64,000 nt of DNA, taken from NCBI RefSeq assembly GCF_001261715.1, contig NZ_CVRU01000079.1, positions 62,001-126,000 on the forward strand, read 5' to 3'. Under the pieces are notes generated by a model. The model was given only the letters and a program-made list of their open reading frames with translations, was not told where the DNA came from and made no database searches. Source of the stretch: Dysgonomonas sp. HGC4 (lineage in GTDB: Bacteria; Bacteroidota; Bacteroidia; Bacteroidales; Dysgonomonadaceae). The position numbers and the translations under genes are program-made. How positions within the stretch are numbered: the first letter of the stretch is position 1; every line of letters begins with the position of its first letter. Positions 51,773-61,320 of this stretch are shown one piece after another.

Positions 51773-54700
51773 ATGAATAAGAAAACAAGCATTTGTTTTA
51801 AACAAAAGATGGCACTACTATGTATGCTATTCTTTATGTCAGCACTCACAGCTTTTGCTCAGAATTTCACAGCAAATGGAGTTATAATTGATAGTTCCAC
51901 AAAGGAGACTCTGCCTGGAGTTTCTATTACAGTAAGAGGAACCACAATAGGAACAATATCTGATCTGGATGGAAAATTCTCCTTATCAGTACCACAAAAC
52001 GGAACCTTAGTATTCTCGTATCTGGGTTATAAAACCTTAGAAATAAGAGCAACTAATGGTGTAGGTAATATTAGCCTAGAGCCTTTATCGTTTGCCATTG
52101 ACGACGTAATCGTAGTAGGTACACGAATGAAAAAAAGCGACCTCACAGGTGCTGTAGGTGGTATAACTAAGGAACAACTACAAGAAATACCTACAACAGA
52201 TTTAACGACGGCTATGCAAGGTAAAGTTCCGGGACTTAATATCTCACGAACAAACGCTGCTCCGGGTAGTGATATATCAATGAAAATTCGTGGAACAAAC
52301 TCCATATCATATGGCACTAACCCTGTATTTGTTATTGATGGTATTGTAGCAGAAGAAGGTCTTAGACTTATAAACCCTGATGAAATTGCATCGATCGAAG
52401 TATTGAAGGATGCCTCATCAACAGCCCTTTACGGATCTAAGGCTTCTAATGGTGTAGTAGTTATAACTACCAAAAGAGGTCAAAAAGGAGAAGGTAAAGT
52501 TTCTTACAGTGGCTTTGTAACCACAAGCAGATTCCAAAACAGATTAAAAACTCTGAATGCTTTCGAGACCATGAATGTCCGTAAAGATGCATATGCCAAT
52601 GCATATATGGACGCTAATCCAAACGCAGATAGAAATGCATACATTAACGATTTCGTATTTGGTACAGATAAAGTATTCTCTCCTGAAGAACTTGAAAACG
52701 GTATGAACAACCGCACATCTGATTGGATTGACGAGCTTACCCGCACAGGTATAGAACAAAATCACTCTCTAAACTTCTCGGGAGGTTCCGAAAATTCTAC
52801 CTATTTCTTAGGATTCTCTTACTCTAATAACGAGGGTATACTTCAAAACTCATCTTACGAGAGATTTAATGGTAGAATCAATTTCGAAACTCAGGTTAAA
52901 CCGTGGTTGAAAGTAGGTACAAACACAAGTGTATCAAGAGGTACAAAAAATAGATTGGATGATAATGCTTATGAAACGGCTCTATTAGGAAACAGATTAC
53001 AAACTATTGATACAGATAGACTTTATATGTACTATCAAGGAATTGCCCAAATGGGAATGTACAATCCAATCCTAACAAAATCTATAGACAGTAAGGAAAT
53101 ACATGATCGTGTACTGACTGCAAACTACATGGAGATAAACCCAATCAAAAATCTATATCTACGTACTACCCTTTCGGCAGATATATATAATAAACAAGAC
53201 AGCAAATATACACCTAGTTATATCGGACAGTCGATCAGAGATACCAATAACGGAATAGGATGGCAATGGAGAGGTCAGACCAAATATTACCAATGGGATA
53301 ACTCGGTAAGCTACGAAAAAACTTTTGCTAAGAAACATCGTGTATTTGGTTTACTAAGTTCTAGTATCTCTAAAAGCAGAAGTAATAACATCGAGATGAC
53401 GGGATACAACTATCCAACTGATGCACTTAGCTACAAAAACATGGGAATGGCAGCAGATAAAGAAAGAAATAGTATGGGCTCCGATTACAAGACCAATACA
53501 CTTGTATCTGTAATTGCACGTGCCAACTATTCTTACGAATATAAATATCTACTTACTGCTACCGTAAGACGCGATGGCAGCTCAAAATTTGCAAATGAAA
53601 ATCAATGGGGAACATTTCCATCCGTATCGGCTGCATGGACTATATCAGAAGAATCGTTTATGGAGAATGCCGATTGGTTGAATTTATTGAAACTAAGAGT
53701 AGGTTATGGAGTATTAGGAAATCAGAACATACCTGAATACGGATTCTTAACTATATACTCTCCTAATTATAGTAATGGAGAAATAGGCTTTGTACCCGAA
53801 GATGGCAGATTTGGAAATAGTAACATCAAATGGGAAAAACAAAAACAATGGAACTTTGGTATAGATGCAACAGTTTGGAATGACAGAATCTCTATGTCTG
53901 CTGATATGTTCTTCATGAAAAACAGCGATCTGCTGATGAGAATGAGCATGTGGCCTTCATTTGGATACAGCTACCAAATTGCGAATATTGCAGAATTAGA
54001 AAACAAAGGTGTTGAATTCAGTTTCAATGCACTATTGGTTAAATCAAAAGATTTTAAATGGAATGTAAGCGGTAATATTGCTCATGACCAAAATAAAATA
54101 ACCAAACTATACGGAGGTGTAGATGTACTTTGGAATGGTGGTAATACTATGTCTCGCGATGGAAACTTATTTGTAGGTAAACCACTAAATACTATTTATG
54201 GATTCCAAGTAGACCGATTGGCTCAAGAGTCGGATATGGCAATGGTAAACGGTTGGACATCTATTTACAACAACTTGGTAGTTAGACCAGGCGATTTACT
54301 TCCGGTAGATTTGGATGGTGATGGAAAAATCACAGCAGAAAACGACATGAAAGTGCTAGGAAACAGTAACCCTAAATTTTATGGCGGATTTTCAACCAAT
54401 CTTAATTACAAACAACTTGTTTTAGATGCAGTATTTGTTTATTCGTATGGAGCCAAGAAAACAGACTGGGTATACGAGCGAACAATGGATGGTACAGCCA
54501 CTATAGGACCAGCCCATGAAGAAATGCTGAAACGCTGGACTCCTGAAAACACCAATACAAGTATTCCTCGTGCGTATCGTGGTGACGGAACAAGTCGATT
54601 TGGCTACGGTAACACCAGTTACGGACTTATGGATGCTTCATTCTTACGTTGTGCAGCCTTGACGTTAACCTACAACTTCCCTAAAACATTAGTTGGTAAA

Positions 54701-54838
54701 GCTTTTGATCACCTCAGTGTCAATGCCTCCGGTAACAACCTGTTTATTGTAACTCCTTACAAAGGTTATGATCCTGAGTCGGGACAAGGATACCCATTGA
54801 CCAGAAGTTTCACTTTTGGCTTAAATCTAACTTTCTAA
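51773..54838 (+). CDS. SusC-like TonB-linked outer-membrane transporter
   Basis: A 1021-residue SusC/RagA protein. The signal peptide (to about residue 30, TAFAQ) is followed by the carboxypeptidase-like domain (GVIIDSSTKETLPGVSITVRGTTIGTISDLDGKFSLSVP), the plug with IDDVIVVGTRMKKSDLTGAVGGI and VDGI-like VFVIDGIVAEEGLRLINPDEIASIEVLKDASSTALYGSKASNGVVVITTKRG, and a barrel ending in NLTF. With the SusD protein it forms the oligosaccharide import complex. It is the first structural gene of the locus; susD follows after 33 nt. Confidence 0.97.
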   Translation: MNKKTSICFKQKMALLCMLFFMSALTAFAQNFTANGVIIDSSTKETLPGVSITVRGTTIGTISDLDGKFSLSVPQNGTLVFSYLGYKTLEIRATNGVGNISLEPLSFAIDDVIVVGTRMKKSDLTGAVGGITKEQLQEIPTTDLTTAMQGKVPGLNISRTNAAPGSDISMKIRGTNSISYGTNPVFVIDGIVAEEGLRLINPDEIASIEVLKDASSTALYGSKASNGVVVITTKRGQKGEGKVSYSGFVTTSRFQNRLKTLNAFETMNVRKDAYANAYMDANPNADRNAYINDFVFGTDKVFSPEELENGMNNRTSDWIDELTRTGIEQNHSLNFSGGSENSTYFLGFSYSNNEGILQNSSYERFNGRINFETQVKPWLKVGTNTSVSRGTKNRLDDNAYETALLGNRLQTIDTDRLYMYYQGIAQMGMYNPILTKSIDSKEIHDRVLTANYMEINPIKNLYLRTTLSADIYNKQDSKYTPSYIGQSIRDTNNGIGWQWRGQTKYYQWDNSVSYEKTFAKKHRVFGLLSSSISKSRSNNIEMTGYNYPTDALSYKNMGMAADKERNSMGSDYKTNTLVSVIARANYSYEYKYLLTATVRRDGSSKFANENQWGTFPSVSAAWTISEESFMENADWLNLLKLRVGYGVLGNQNIPEYGFLTIYSPNYSNGEIGFVPEDGRFGNSNIKWEKQKQWNFGIDATVWNDRISMSADMFFMKNSDLLMRMSMWPSFGYSYQIANIAELENKGVEFSFNALLVKSKDFKWNVSGNIAHDQNKITKLYGGVDVLWNGGNTMSRDGNLFVGKPLNTIYGFQVDRLAQESDMAMVNGWTSIYNNLVVRPGDLLPVDLDGDGKITAENDMKVLGNSNPKFYGGFSTNLNYKQLVLDAVFVYSYGAKKTDWVYERTMDGTATIGPAHEEMLKRWTPENTNTSIPRAYRGDGTSRFGYGNTSYGLMDASFLRCAALTLTYNFPKTLVGKAFDHLSVNASGNNLFIVTPYKGYDPESGQGYPLTRSFTFGLNLTF

Positions 54839-54871
54839 CTATACCTCTAATACATAAAATACAATAGCAAT

Positions 54872-56500
54872 ATGAAAATAAATAAGATACTATCCATATT
54901 TATGGTGGGCATAGCTTTATTCACCACCTCATGTTCTGATTTTCTAGATCAAGATCCGGAATCAAAGCTATCGGAGGACAAAATATTCTCTAATGTAAAT
55001 ACAACTAATGCATATGTATTAGGATTATATAACTCGTGGCGCAATGGTCATAAAGGACGTGTAGACACTTACCTCGGAACAGATGAAGCTGTGGTAGGAG
55101 GGTTTCAATACGACGATATAGACAGACGCGGGCTCGACACATATTCGGAAGGGATGAATAGTACTAACGGAAGAATCAGGGGCATCTGGACAAATCGTTA
55201 CGAAGTAATTTCGCGTGCAGCTCCTGCTATCGCCAATCTAAAAAAACGCCAAGATTCAGGCAACGACGAATTAAACAGATTATTAGGAGAAGCTTGTTTT
55301 CTTCGTGCTCAAAACAATTGGGAACTAGCTATGCTGTTCGGTCCGATACCTCTTATCGATCATAATAACCTAGACTTTGGCGGATTTCGTCAACCACTCA
55401 ATGTTGTTTTCGCAAATATAGAAGAAGACCTATTGATCGCAGAAAAATACTTGCCAGAACCGGGTGAGGTTGCAAATCCAGGGCGTGTAAGCAAAGCTTT
55501 AGCACAAGCCTTTTTAGGAAAACTATACTTGTATGCACCCGAAAGTTCAGGATATCGCGATTACGCAAAGGCTGCAGAGCATTTCAAAAAAGTAGTAGAC
55601 AATCCCTATTTTGGAGGAACAGGAGCTACAAACTTCCCTATTATATTTGATGCTTACTCTGAAAGTTCAGCAGATTATAGAAAAGAAATGGTTTATGCAT
55701 TTCAATACAATGTAGGTTCACCCAACAATTCTGCAACACAATGGGAACTAGGTTCTCGTGCTGTTGCAAATATGACTCCCGATTTAGGCGAAGCAATGGC
55801 TCCATGGAGCGGATTTGATGGTATGATGCCATCTAAATATTGCTATAAACCAACCTCCGAAGGTGGTGTTTGGGAAGAAGGAGATGTACGCAAAAACGAA
55901 AGTGTACGCTACGATTTCAGATGGAGCAAGTACACTCCTAACTTGAACGGATATGCTTGGGGTGACGAACTTGAGCCTCACATCAAGAAATATGAAGACC
56001 CTCGTACCGTAGACAAAGGTTTAAGCACATACCACAGTGGTAAGAGTATACCCTTCATTCGCTTTGCAGATGTGGTACTTTGCTATGCAGAATGTCTTTA
56101 TATGACAGGCAAACAAGCGGAAGGAATCAACTTGATCAACAATGTCGTTCGTAAACGTGCATTCGGAGGAACTCTACCTGCTGACAAAGCATGGTCTACA
56201 GGAATGGGTAAAGAAGAATTCATCACTAAACTAATGGACGAACGTATGCGTGAACTGTGTTTTGAAGGATGGCGTAAGTTTGACTTACTTAGAACCGGTC
56301 TTGTAAAACAATATGCCGAAAAGAGAAACAGATGGCTTGTTGGAGGCACTTTCACTAACAGCTTTGGCGATACCAAAGAGTTAGGCGCACCCAAAACAAT
56401 ACAAGAATATAAGCTTCTTTGGCCTATTCCATTGGATGAGTTAAGACAAAATCCAGACTTGACAGAAAGTGATCAAAACCCCGGATATACCACAAACTAA
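54872..56500 (+). CDS. SusD/RagB-like surface glycan-binding lipoprotein
   Basis: A 542-residue SusD-family lipoprotein. The signal ends in FTTSC (Cys 21) with the LES-like SDFLDQDPESKLSEDKIFSN beginning typical of RagB/SusD. TPR-like helices follow (LLGEACFLRAQNNWELAMLFGPIPLI; KALAQAFLGKLYLYAPE). The conserved C-terminal region has MDERMRELCFEGWRKFDLLRTG and WPIPLDELRQNPDLTESDQNPGY. It caps the SusC transporter at the cell surface and binds the polysaccharide. It is separated from the next gene by 12 nt. Confidence 0.97.
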   Translation: MKINKILSIFMVGIALFTTSCSDFLDQDPESKLSEDKIFSNVNTTNAYVLGLYNSWRNGHKGRVDTYLGTDEAVVGGFQYDDIDRRGLDTYSEGMNSTNGRIRGIWTNRYEVISRAAPAIANLKKRQDSGNDELNRLLGEACFLRAQNNWELAMLFGPIPLIDHNNLDFGGFRQPLNVVFANIEEDLLIAEKYLPEPGEVANPGRVSKALAQAFLGKLYLYAPESSGYRDYAKAAEHFKKVVDNPYFGGTGATNFPIIFDAYSESSADYRKEMVYAFQYNVGSPNNSATQWELGSRAVANMTPDLGEAMAPWSGFDGMMPSKYCYKPTSEGGVWEEGDVRKNESVRYDFRWSKYTPNLNGYAWGDELEPHIKKYEDPRTVDKGLSTYHSGKSIPFIRFADVVLCYAECLYMTGKQAEGINLINNVVRKRAFGGTLPADKAWSTGMGKEEFITKLMDERMRELCFEGWRKFDLLRTGLVKQYAEKRNRWLVGGTFTNSFGDTKELGAPKTIQEYKLLWPIPLDELRQNPDLTESDQNPGYTTN

Positions 56501-56512
56501 AACAAATAAGAC

Positions 56513-58897
56513 ATGAAGGCTAATCATATAAAGAAAAGTCTGATATTATTTATTTGCACGAGTTGCCTATGCCTTTCGGCATGGGCTTCTCCTGCCTCCG
56601 AAAATAAAGATATCAGTTATGGAAAGTGGAAAATTGCCTACAAAGGTGATACCCGAAAAGTAAATTTTGTTCGTGACGGAAACAACGTGCTTACAGATGT
56701 ATATGTAAAAGCCAAAGCTGGAAATGATACTATTAATAGTTTCGAATACTCTGATGTCACATTATCAAAAGAAACGGTTTCAGATGTTTTCGGATCTGGC
56801 GAAAAATATACCCTAAGTTACTCAGGTCTTGCAGGGAAACCATCATTGCTTCAGATATTTTATTTTTACAGTGGTCGTGATTACGTTCTAACCGAAGCAC
56901 AAATTATTTCTGATACCGAAACATCTAGTAATTATATAGCTCCTGTATATACAACAGCAGAGAATACTTTTTTACCTGCTGACAACAGTAACAGAGCACT
57001 ACGTGTGCCCTTCGATAATGATGGCTTTGTACATTATTTGTCGTCTCCTTTAACTCTATCAGATGTATCTTTCGAAGTAACATCGATATTCAATGGAAGA
57101 AACCGCAAAGGGTTAGTAATAGGATCAGTAGAACATGATACTTGGAAAACAGGTATAAAATATACAGGAAAGGACAACAAGTCTATAACTAAACTCGAAT
57201 GTTATGGAGGTATTACTCATGAATTAACAAGAGATATAAGTTCCGATGTAAACAAACCTTCGAAAGAACACGGTAGTATAAAAGGAAAAGACCTTAAGTC
57301 GCCTAAAATACTTATTGGATTGTTTGACGACTGGCGTAGAGGTATGGAACAATTTGGAGAAGCAAATGCTTTGATAGCACCTCCCCGCAAATGGGATGGA
57401 GGAACACCTTTTGGTTGGAATAGTTGGGCAGGAATGGTTCAATATGTAAATCCAGAGGGAGTAAATGATGTTTCGGACTTCATCAAAACTCAGTTACAAC
57501 CAAACAATTTTGAGAATGACAATACAGTCTATATAGGATTAGACTCGTGGTGGAACGAAAATTTCACAGAAAACGAGCTCCGTCTTTTTGTAGAACACTG
57601 CAAAGCTAACGGACAAAAAGCAGGAATATACTGGGGGCCTTTCTCTGAATGGGGAGGAAACGGAGAGCGTTATGTAGAAGGAACAAGTGGAGAATATCAA
57701 TACAAAGACATATATCTGTATGCAGATGGTCGTCCTCGTAAAATCGAATCATGGGCTTTAGACCCAACCCATCCGGGAACAAAGATGCTGATTGATTTTT
57801 ATGTAAAGAAGTTTAAGTCTTTTGGTTTCACTTACATCAAACTCGATTTCATAAACAGTGGTATCCTCGAAGCCGATTCGTTTTACAACCCCAAAGTAAC
57901 AACGGGAGTACAGGCTTACAATGAAGGTATGAAATATCTTTCCGATGCATGCGGCGACGATATGTTTCTAGCCCTGTCTATTGCGCCTACTTTCCCTGCA
58001 CAATACGGAACATCTAAACGTATAAGTTGCGATACATGGGGGGCGATGACCGAAGGTGAATACGGAACGACGGGCTATATGCTTAATAGCCTTTCTTTCG
58101 GTTGGTGGCTCGATAGAGTATATCCTTTCAATGATGCCGATCACATTCTGCTTTATAATCCCGATGAAGCTAATGACTACAAAGATGGTTCTAACAGAGC
58201 CCGTGTAACCTCGGCAGTTATTACCGGCATATATATGTTAGGAGATAATCTTAGCCTGAAAGGTAGCCATCAAGGCAATTATAATGCTAGAGTAAAAAAT
58301 AAAGCCTTTGTTACCAATAAAGACATAAACGATATAGCTCGTATGGGCAAATCGTTTTATCCAGTAGAAGGATATACAGCTGCTGCCCCAAGTAAGGCTG
58401 AAACTTTATATATGCTAGAAACAGATGCTTATCTCTATTTTGTAGCCTTCAATTTTGATGCTTCTCAGATAAAAAAGGGAGACATCGAATTATCAAGACT
58501 AGGAATATCATCTGATGGAATAAATGAAATAAAAGAGCTATGGTCGGGTACCGTTTCTCAAGCAAATGGAGAGAAATTAGCTTATACTGTAGCACCTCAG
58601 GATGTTTCTGTTTATCGTATCAAGAAAGGAAGTGGAAATCCTAGCGGAATAGAGCAAAACAAGGTAAAAAAATCGTTGACCAGCTATGTAGAAAACAACT
58701 CGAAGTTATACCTCAAGAGTGAGAAAGCCATGAAAAACATACAGATATTATCTGTTGACGGCAGAATTATAACCAAGAGAAGTGTTGACAACGAAACCGA
58801 TTATCAGTTTGCCGTTAACTCCTTTCCAACCGGTGTATATATCGTTTTGGTTGAAACCATAGATGGCGAGAAACTTCAAGATAGGTTTATCAAATAA
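56513..58897 (+). CDS. Clan GH-D glycosidase (alpha-galactosidase-like) with T9SS tail
   Basis: A 794-residue secreted glycosidase. Signal peptide to about residue 26. After an N-terminal beta domain the TIM barrel begins at GTPFGWNSWAGM (about 297). The predicted nucleophile is D445 in YIKLDFI and the acid/base D507 in RISCDTWG, which matches the GH27/GH36 clan layout; I cannot decide the exact family. The last about 80 residues form a type IX secretion C-terminal domain (LYLKSEKAMKNIQILSVDGR...FPTGVYIVLVETIDGEKLQDRFIK). Export and surface attachment by T9SS is therefore likely, unusual beside lipoprotein-type Sus enzymes. It follows susD by 12 nt. Confidence 0.85.
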   Translation: MKANHIKKSLILFICTSCLCLSAWASPASENKDISYGKWKIAYKGDTRKVNFVRDGNNVLTDVYVKAKAGNDTINSFEYSDVTLSKETVSDVFGSGEKYTLSYSGLAGKPSLLQIFYFYSGRDYVLTEAQIISDTETSSNYIAPVYTTAENTFLPADNSNRALRVPFDNDGFVHYLSSPLTLSDVSFEVTSIFNGRNRKGLVIGSVEHDTWKTGIKYTGKDNKSITKLECYGGITHELTRDISSDVNKPSKEHGSIKGKDLKSPKILIGLFDDWRRGMEQFGEANALIAPPRKWDGGTPFGWNSWAGMVQYVNPEGVNDVSDFIKTQLQPNNFENDNTVYIGLDSWWNENFTENELRLFVEHCKANGQKAGIYWGPFSEWGGNGERYVEGTSGEYQYKDIYLYADGRPRKIESWALDPTHPGTKMLIDFYVKKFKSFGFTYIKLDFINSGILEADSFYNPKVTTGVQAYNEGMKYLSDACGDDMFLALSIAPTFPAQYGTSKRISCDTWGAMTEGEYGTTGYMLNSLSFGWWLDRVYPFNDADHILLYNPDEANDYKDGSNRARVTSAVITGIYMLGDNLSLKGSHQGNYNARVKNKAFVTNKDINDIARMGKSFYPVEGYTAAAPSKAETLYMLETDAYLYFVAFNFDASQIKKGDIELSRLGISSDGINEIKELWSGTVSQANGEKLAYTVAPQDVSVYRIKKGSGNPSGIEQNKVKKSLTSYVENNSKLYLKSEKAMKNIQILSVDGRIITKRSVDNETDYQFAVNSFPTGVYIVLVETIDGEKLQDRFIK

Positions 58898-58967
58898 AAC
58901 CTCCGACTATTTATTGCTTTTCTGTAACTTGTAGGTCAAATAATAATTTGCCTTATAGATAGATACC

Positions 58968-58995
58968 GTAGAGGGTGGATACTATTCACCCCCTA
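58968..58995 (+). repeat. Hairpin in the gap before the GH36 gene
   Basis: GTAGAGGGTG and CACCCCCTAT (58968-58977 and about 58986-58995) form a stem with one A-C mismatch around an 8-nt loop, without a following T-run. It lies in the 128-nt gap between two glycosidase genes and may be an mRNA stability or processing element; the GTAGAG start resembles the REP-like palindrome at 34432. Confidence 0.35.
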
Positions 58996-59025
58996 TAAAT
59001 CATTAACTATTTTATAATACTTATT

Positions 59026-61230
59026 ATGAAGATTTCATTAATAACTGCTTTTTTACTCTTCTTAGTATCGGCTAATGTGTTTAGCCAGAAAAAGGAAATC
59101 ATAGAGGTATCAACTAACGATCAGTCTATGGTTTTCAGTGCAACAGCCAACGATAAGGTTATCTTTATGTATTGGGGCGAAAAGATAAATGACGCTTCAT
59201 CATTCCTCAATAAGAGATTCAAAGGACAACCCGATACGGATCAAGATTTTGCTCCACAATTGTATCCTGCTTACGGGGGACGCTACTATCTGAATCCTGC
59301 ACTAAAGCTGACACATACCGATGGAGTTTTAACCACCGAACTGGTATATACAGGCTCTAAGAAAAAAGTTTTAGATGCAAACAGAACAGAAACTGTTATC
59401 AGTCTTAAAGATAAGTTATATCCCATCTTTGTAGATATTCATTTTGTTACCTATGCCAAAGAAAATATCATAAGCCAATCGGTAACTATATCTCACAAAG
59501 AAAAAGGCAATATAAAAGTAGAAAATATAGCATCTTCATATATTCCACTTCATGCAGAATCGTATTACCTGACGCATTTTCACGGAACTTGGGCAGCAGA
59601 AATGCAAATGGAAGAAGAAAGACTTACACATGGTGTAAAAGTAATAGAATCGAAAAAAGGAGTAAGAGCTACTCAAGCCGAAAATCCATCTTTCCTTCTA
59701 TCTGTAAATGGTCCTTCTTATGAAGATTTCGGTGAGGTGTATGCTGGATCATTAGCATGGTCGGGCAATTATAAACTGTCTTTCGAATTAGATGAAACAG
59801 GAACTCTTAATATTATTAGCGGATTGAATCCTTTTGCTGCAACTCATACTCTAAAACCTCAAGAAGAATTCAAAACACCCGAAATGATATTAGCATATAG
59901 TGCCAATGGTAAAGGTCAAATTTCAAGAAACTATCACGATTGGTCTCGTAAATATGCACTTGCACACGGCGATATTGCACGTCCAATTATATTGAATAGT
60001 TGGGAGGGTGCCTATTTCAATTTCGACGAAGCAACAATTACCAACATGATTGATGACGCTGCAAAATTCGGTGTAGAAATGTTTGTTCTGGATGATGGAT
60101 GGTTTGGCAATAAATATCCTCGTAATGGCGACAATGCAGGACTTGGAGACTGGCAAGTAAACAAAACCAAATTACCTAGGGGTATCAATTATTTGGCAGA
60201 CTATGCAGTAAGCAAAGGTGTAAAATTCGGTATATGGATAGAACCTGAAATGGTAAATCCTGATAGTGAATTGGCACACAAGCATCCCGAATGGATTGTA
60301 AAAAGCGGCAAACGCGATATTCTGCCTATGCGTAACCAATGGTTATTGGATTTAAGTAACCCTAAAGTACAAGATTTTGTATATAATACATTTGACGAAG
60401 TAGTCTCTATGTCTCCAAACATTAGCTATATTAAATGGGATGCTAACAGACATGTGGATAATGTAGGTTCGGAATACTTATCGAAAGACGAACAAACTCA
60501 TTTCTGGTACGAATACGTAAAAGGATTATACAATGTATATGAAAGAATCAGAGCTAAATATCCAAATATCGAAATACAATTGTGCTCTTCGGGTGGAGGT
60601 CGTGTTGAGTTTGGTGCTTTAAAATACCATGACGAATTTTGGGCTAGCGACAATACAAATGCGCTGGATCGTATCTATATTCAGTACGGAACAAACCTGT
60701 TCTTCCCATCTATAGCTACTGCTTCTCATGTATCTACAAGTCCTAACCATCAAACGGGTATGATGATTCCTCTGAAATTCCGTTTCGATGTTGCTATGTC
60801 AGGACGTTTAGGTATGGAACTTCAACCGAAAGATATTACAGGTGACGAATATGAGTTTGCTAAAAAAGCAATTGAAAGCTACAAACAAGTAAGACCCATT
60901 ATCCACTTCGGAGATTTGTATCGTTTGATTTCTCCTTACGATGGCAATTCGTGGGCATCTCATATGTATGTATCTAAAGACAAAAAACAATCAGTATTCT
61001 TTGCATATAGTCTCAAATATCATGGACGTACTACATTCTTCGAAACTAAATTAAATGGTTTAGATCCGAATAAGAATTATAAGATTACCGAATTGAATAT
61101 GACTTCCGATCACTCGTCATTCTCTGGAAATGGAGAGGTTTTCAGTGGTGATTATCTGATGAAAGCCGGAATCATTTTAAATATAGGTAATCCGTTTGAT
61201 AGTACAGTATTGCTGATAAGTGAGCAATAA
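59026..61230 (+). CDS. Alpha-galactosidase, GH36
   Basis: A 734-residue secreted GH36 enzyme removing alpha-1,6-galactose from galactomannan or raffinose-type sugars. Signal peptide to about residue 20 (NVFSQ), N-terminal beta-supersandwich, then the barrel: NSWEGAYFNFDE, FVLDDGWFG, GIWIEPEMVNPDSEL, nucleophile D472 in YIKWDANR, CSSGGGR and acid/base D542 in WASDNTN. Length and motifs are complete. A hairpin-bearing 128-nt gap precedes it and a 90-nt gap follows, but orientation and theme place it in the same locus. Lacking a lipobox, it is probably periplasmic. Confidence 0.95.
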   Translation: MKISLITAFLLFLVSANVFSQKKEIIEVSTNDQSMVFSATANDKVIFMYWGEKINDASSFLNKRFKGQPDTDQDFAPQLYPAYGGRYYLNPALKLTHTDGVLTTELVYTGSKKKVLDANRTETVISLKDKLYPIFVDIHFVTYAKENIISQSVTISHKEKGNIKVENIASSYIPLHAESYYLTHFHGTWAAEMQMEEERLTHGVKVIESKKGVRATQAENPSFLLSVNGPSYEDFGEVYAGSLAWSGNYKLSFELDETGTLNIISGLNPFAATHTLKPQEEFKTPEMILAYSANGKGQISRNYHDWSRKYALAHGDIARPIILNSWEGAYFNFDEATITNMIDDAAKFGVEMFVLDDGWFGNKYPRNGDNAGLGDWQVNKTKLPRGINYLADYAVSKGVKFGIWIEPEMVNPDSELAHKHPEWIVKSGKRDILPMRNQWLLDLSNPKVQDFVYNTFDEVVSMSPNISYIKWDANRHVDNVGSEYLSKDEQTHFWYEYVKGLYNVYERIRAKYPNIEIQLCSSGGGRVEFGALKYHDEFWASDNTNALDRIYIQYGTNLFFPSIATASHVSTSPNHQTGMMIPLKFRFDVAMSGRLGMELQPKDITGDEYEFAKKAIESYKQVRPIIHFGDLYRLISPYDGNSWASHMYVSKDKKQSVFFAYSLKYHGRTTFFETKLNGLDPNKNYKITELNMTSDHSSFSGNGEVFSGDYLMKAGIILNIGNPFDSTVLLISEQ

Positions 61231-61320
61231 GATCAACCTTATTACTGCTTTGCCAAGTATGTCAAAATATCTTAGCTCACTGAAAAAAAAGGATGATACC
61301 CTATATCAAAAACAGATAAC

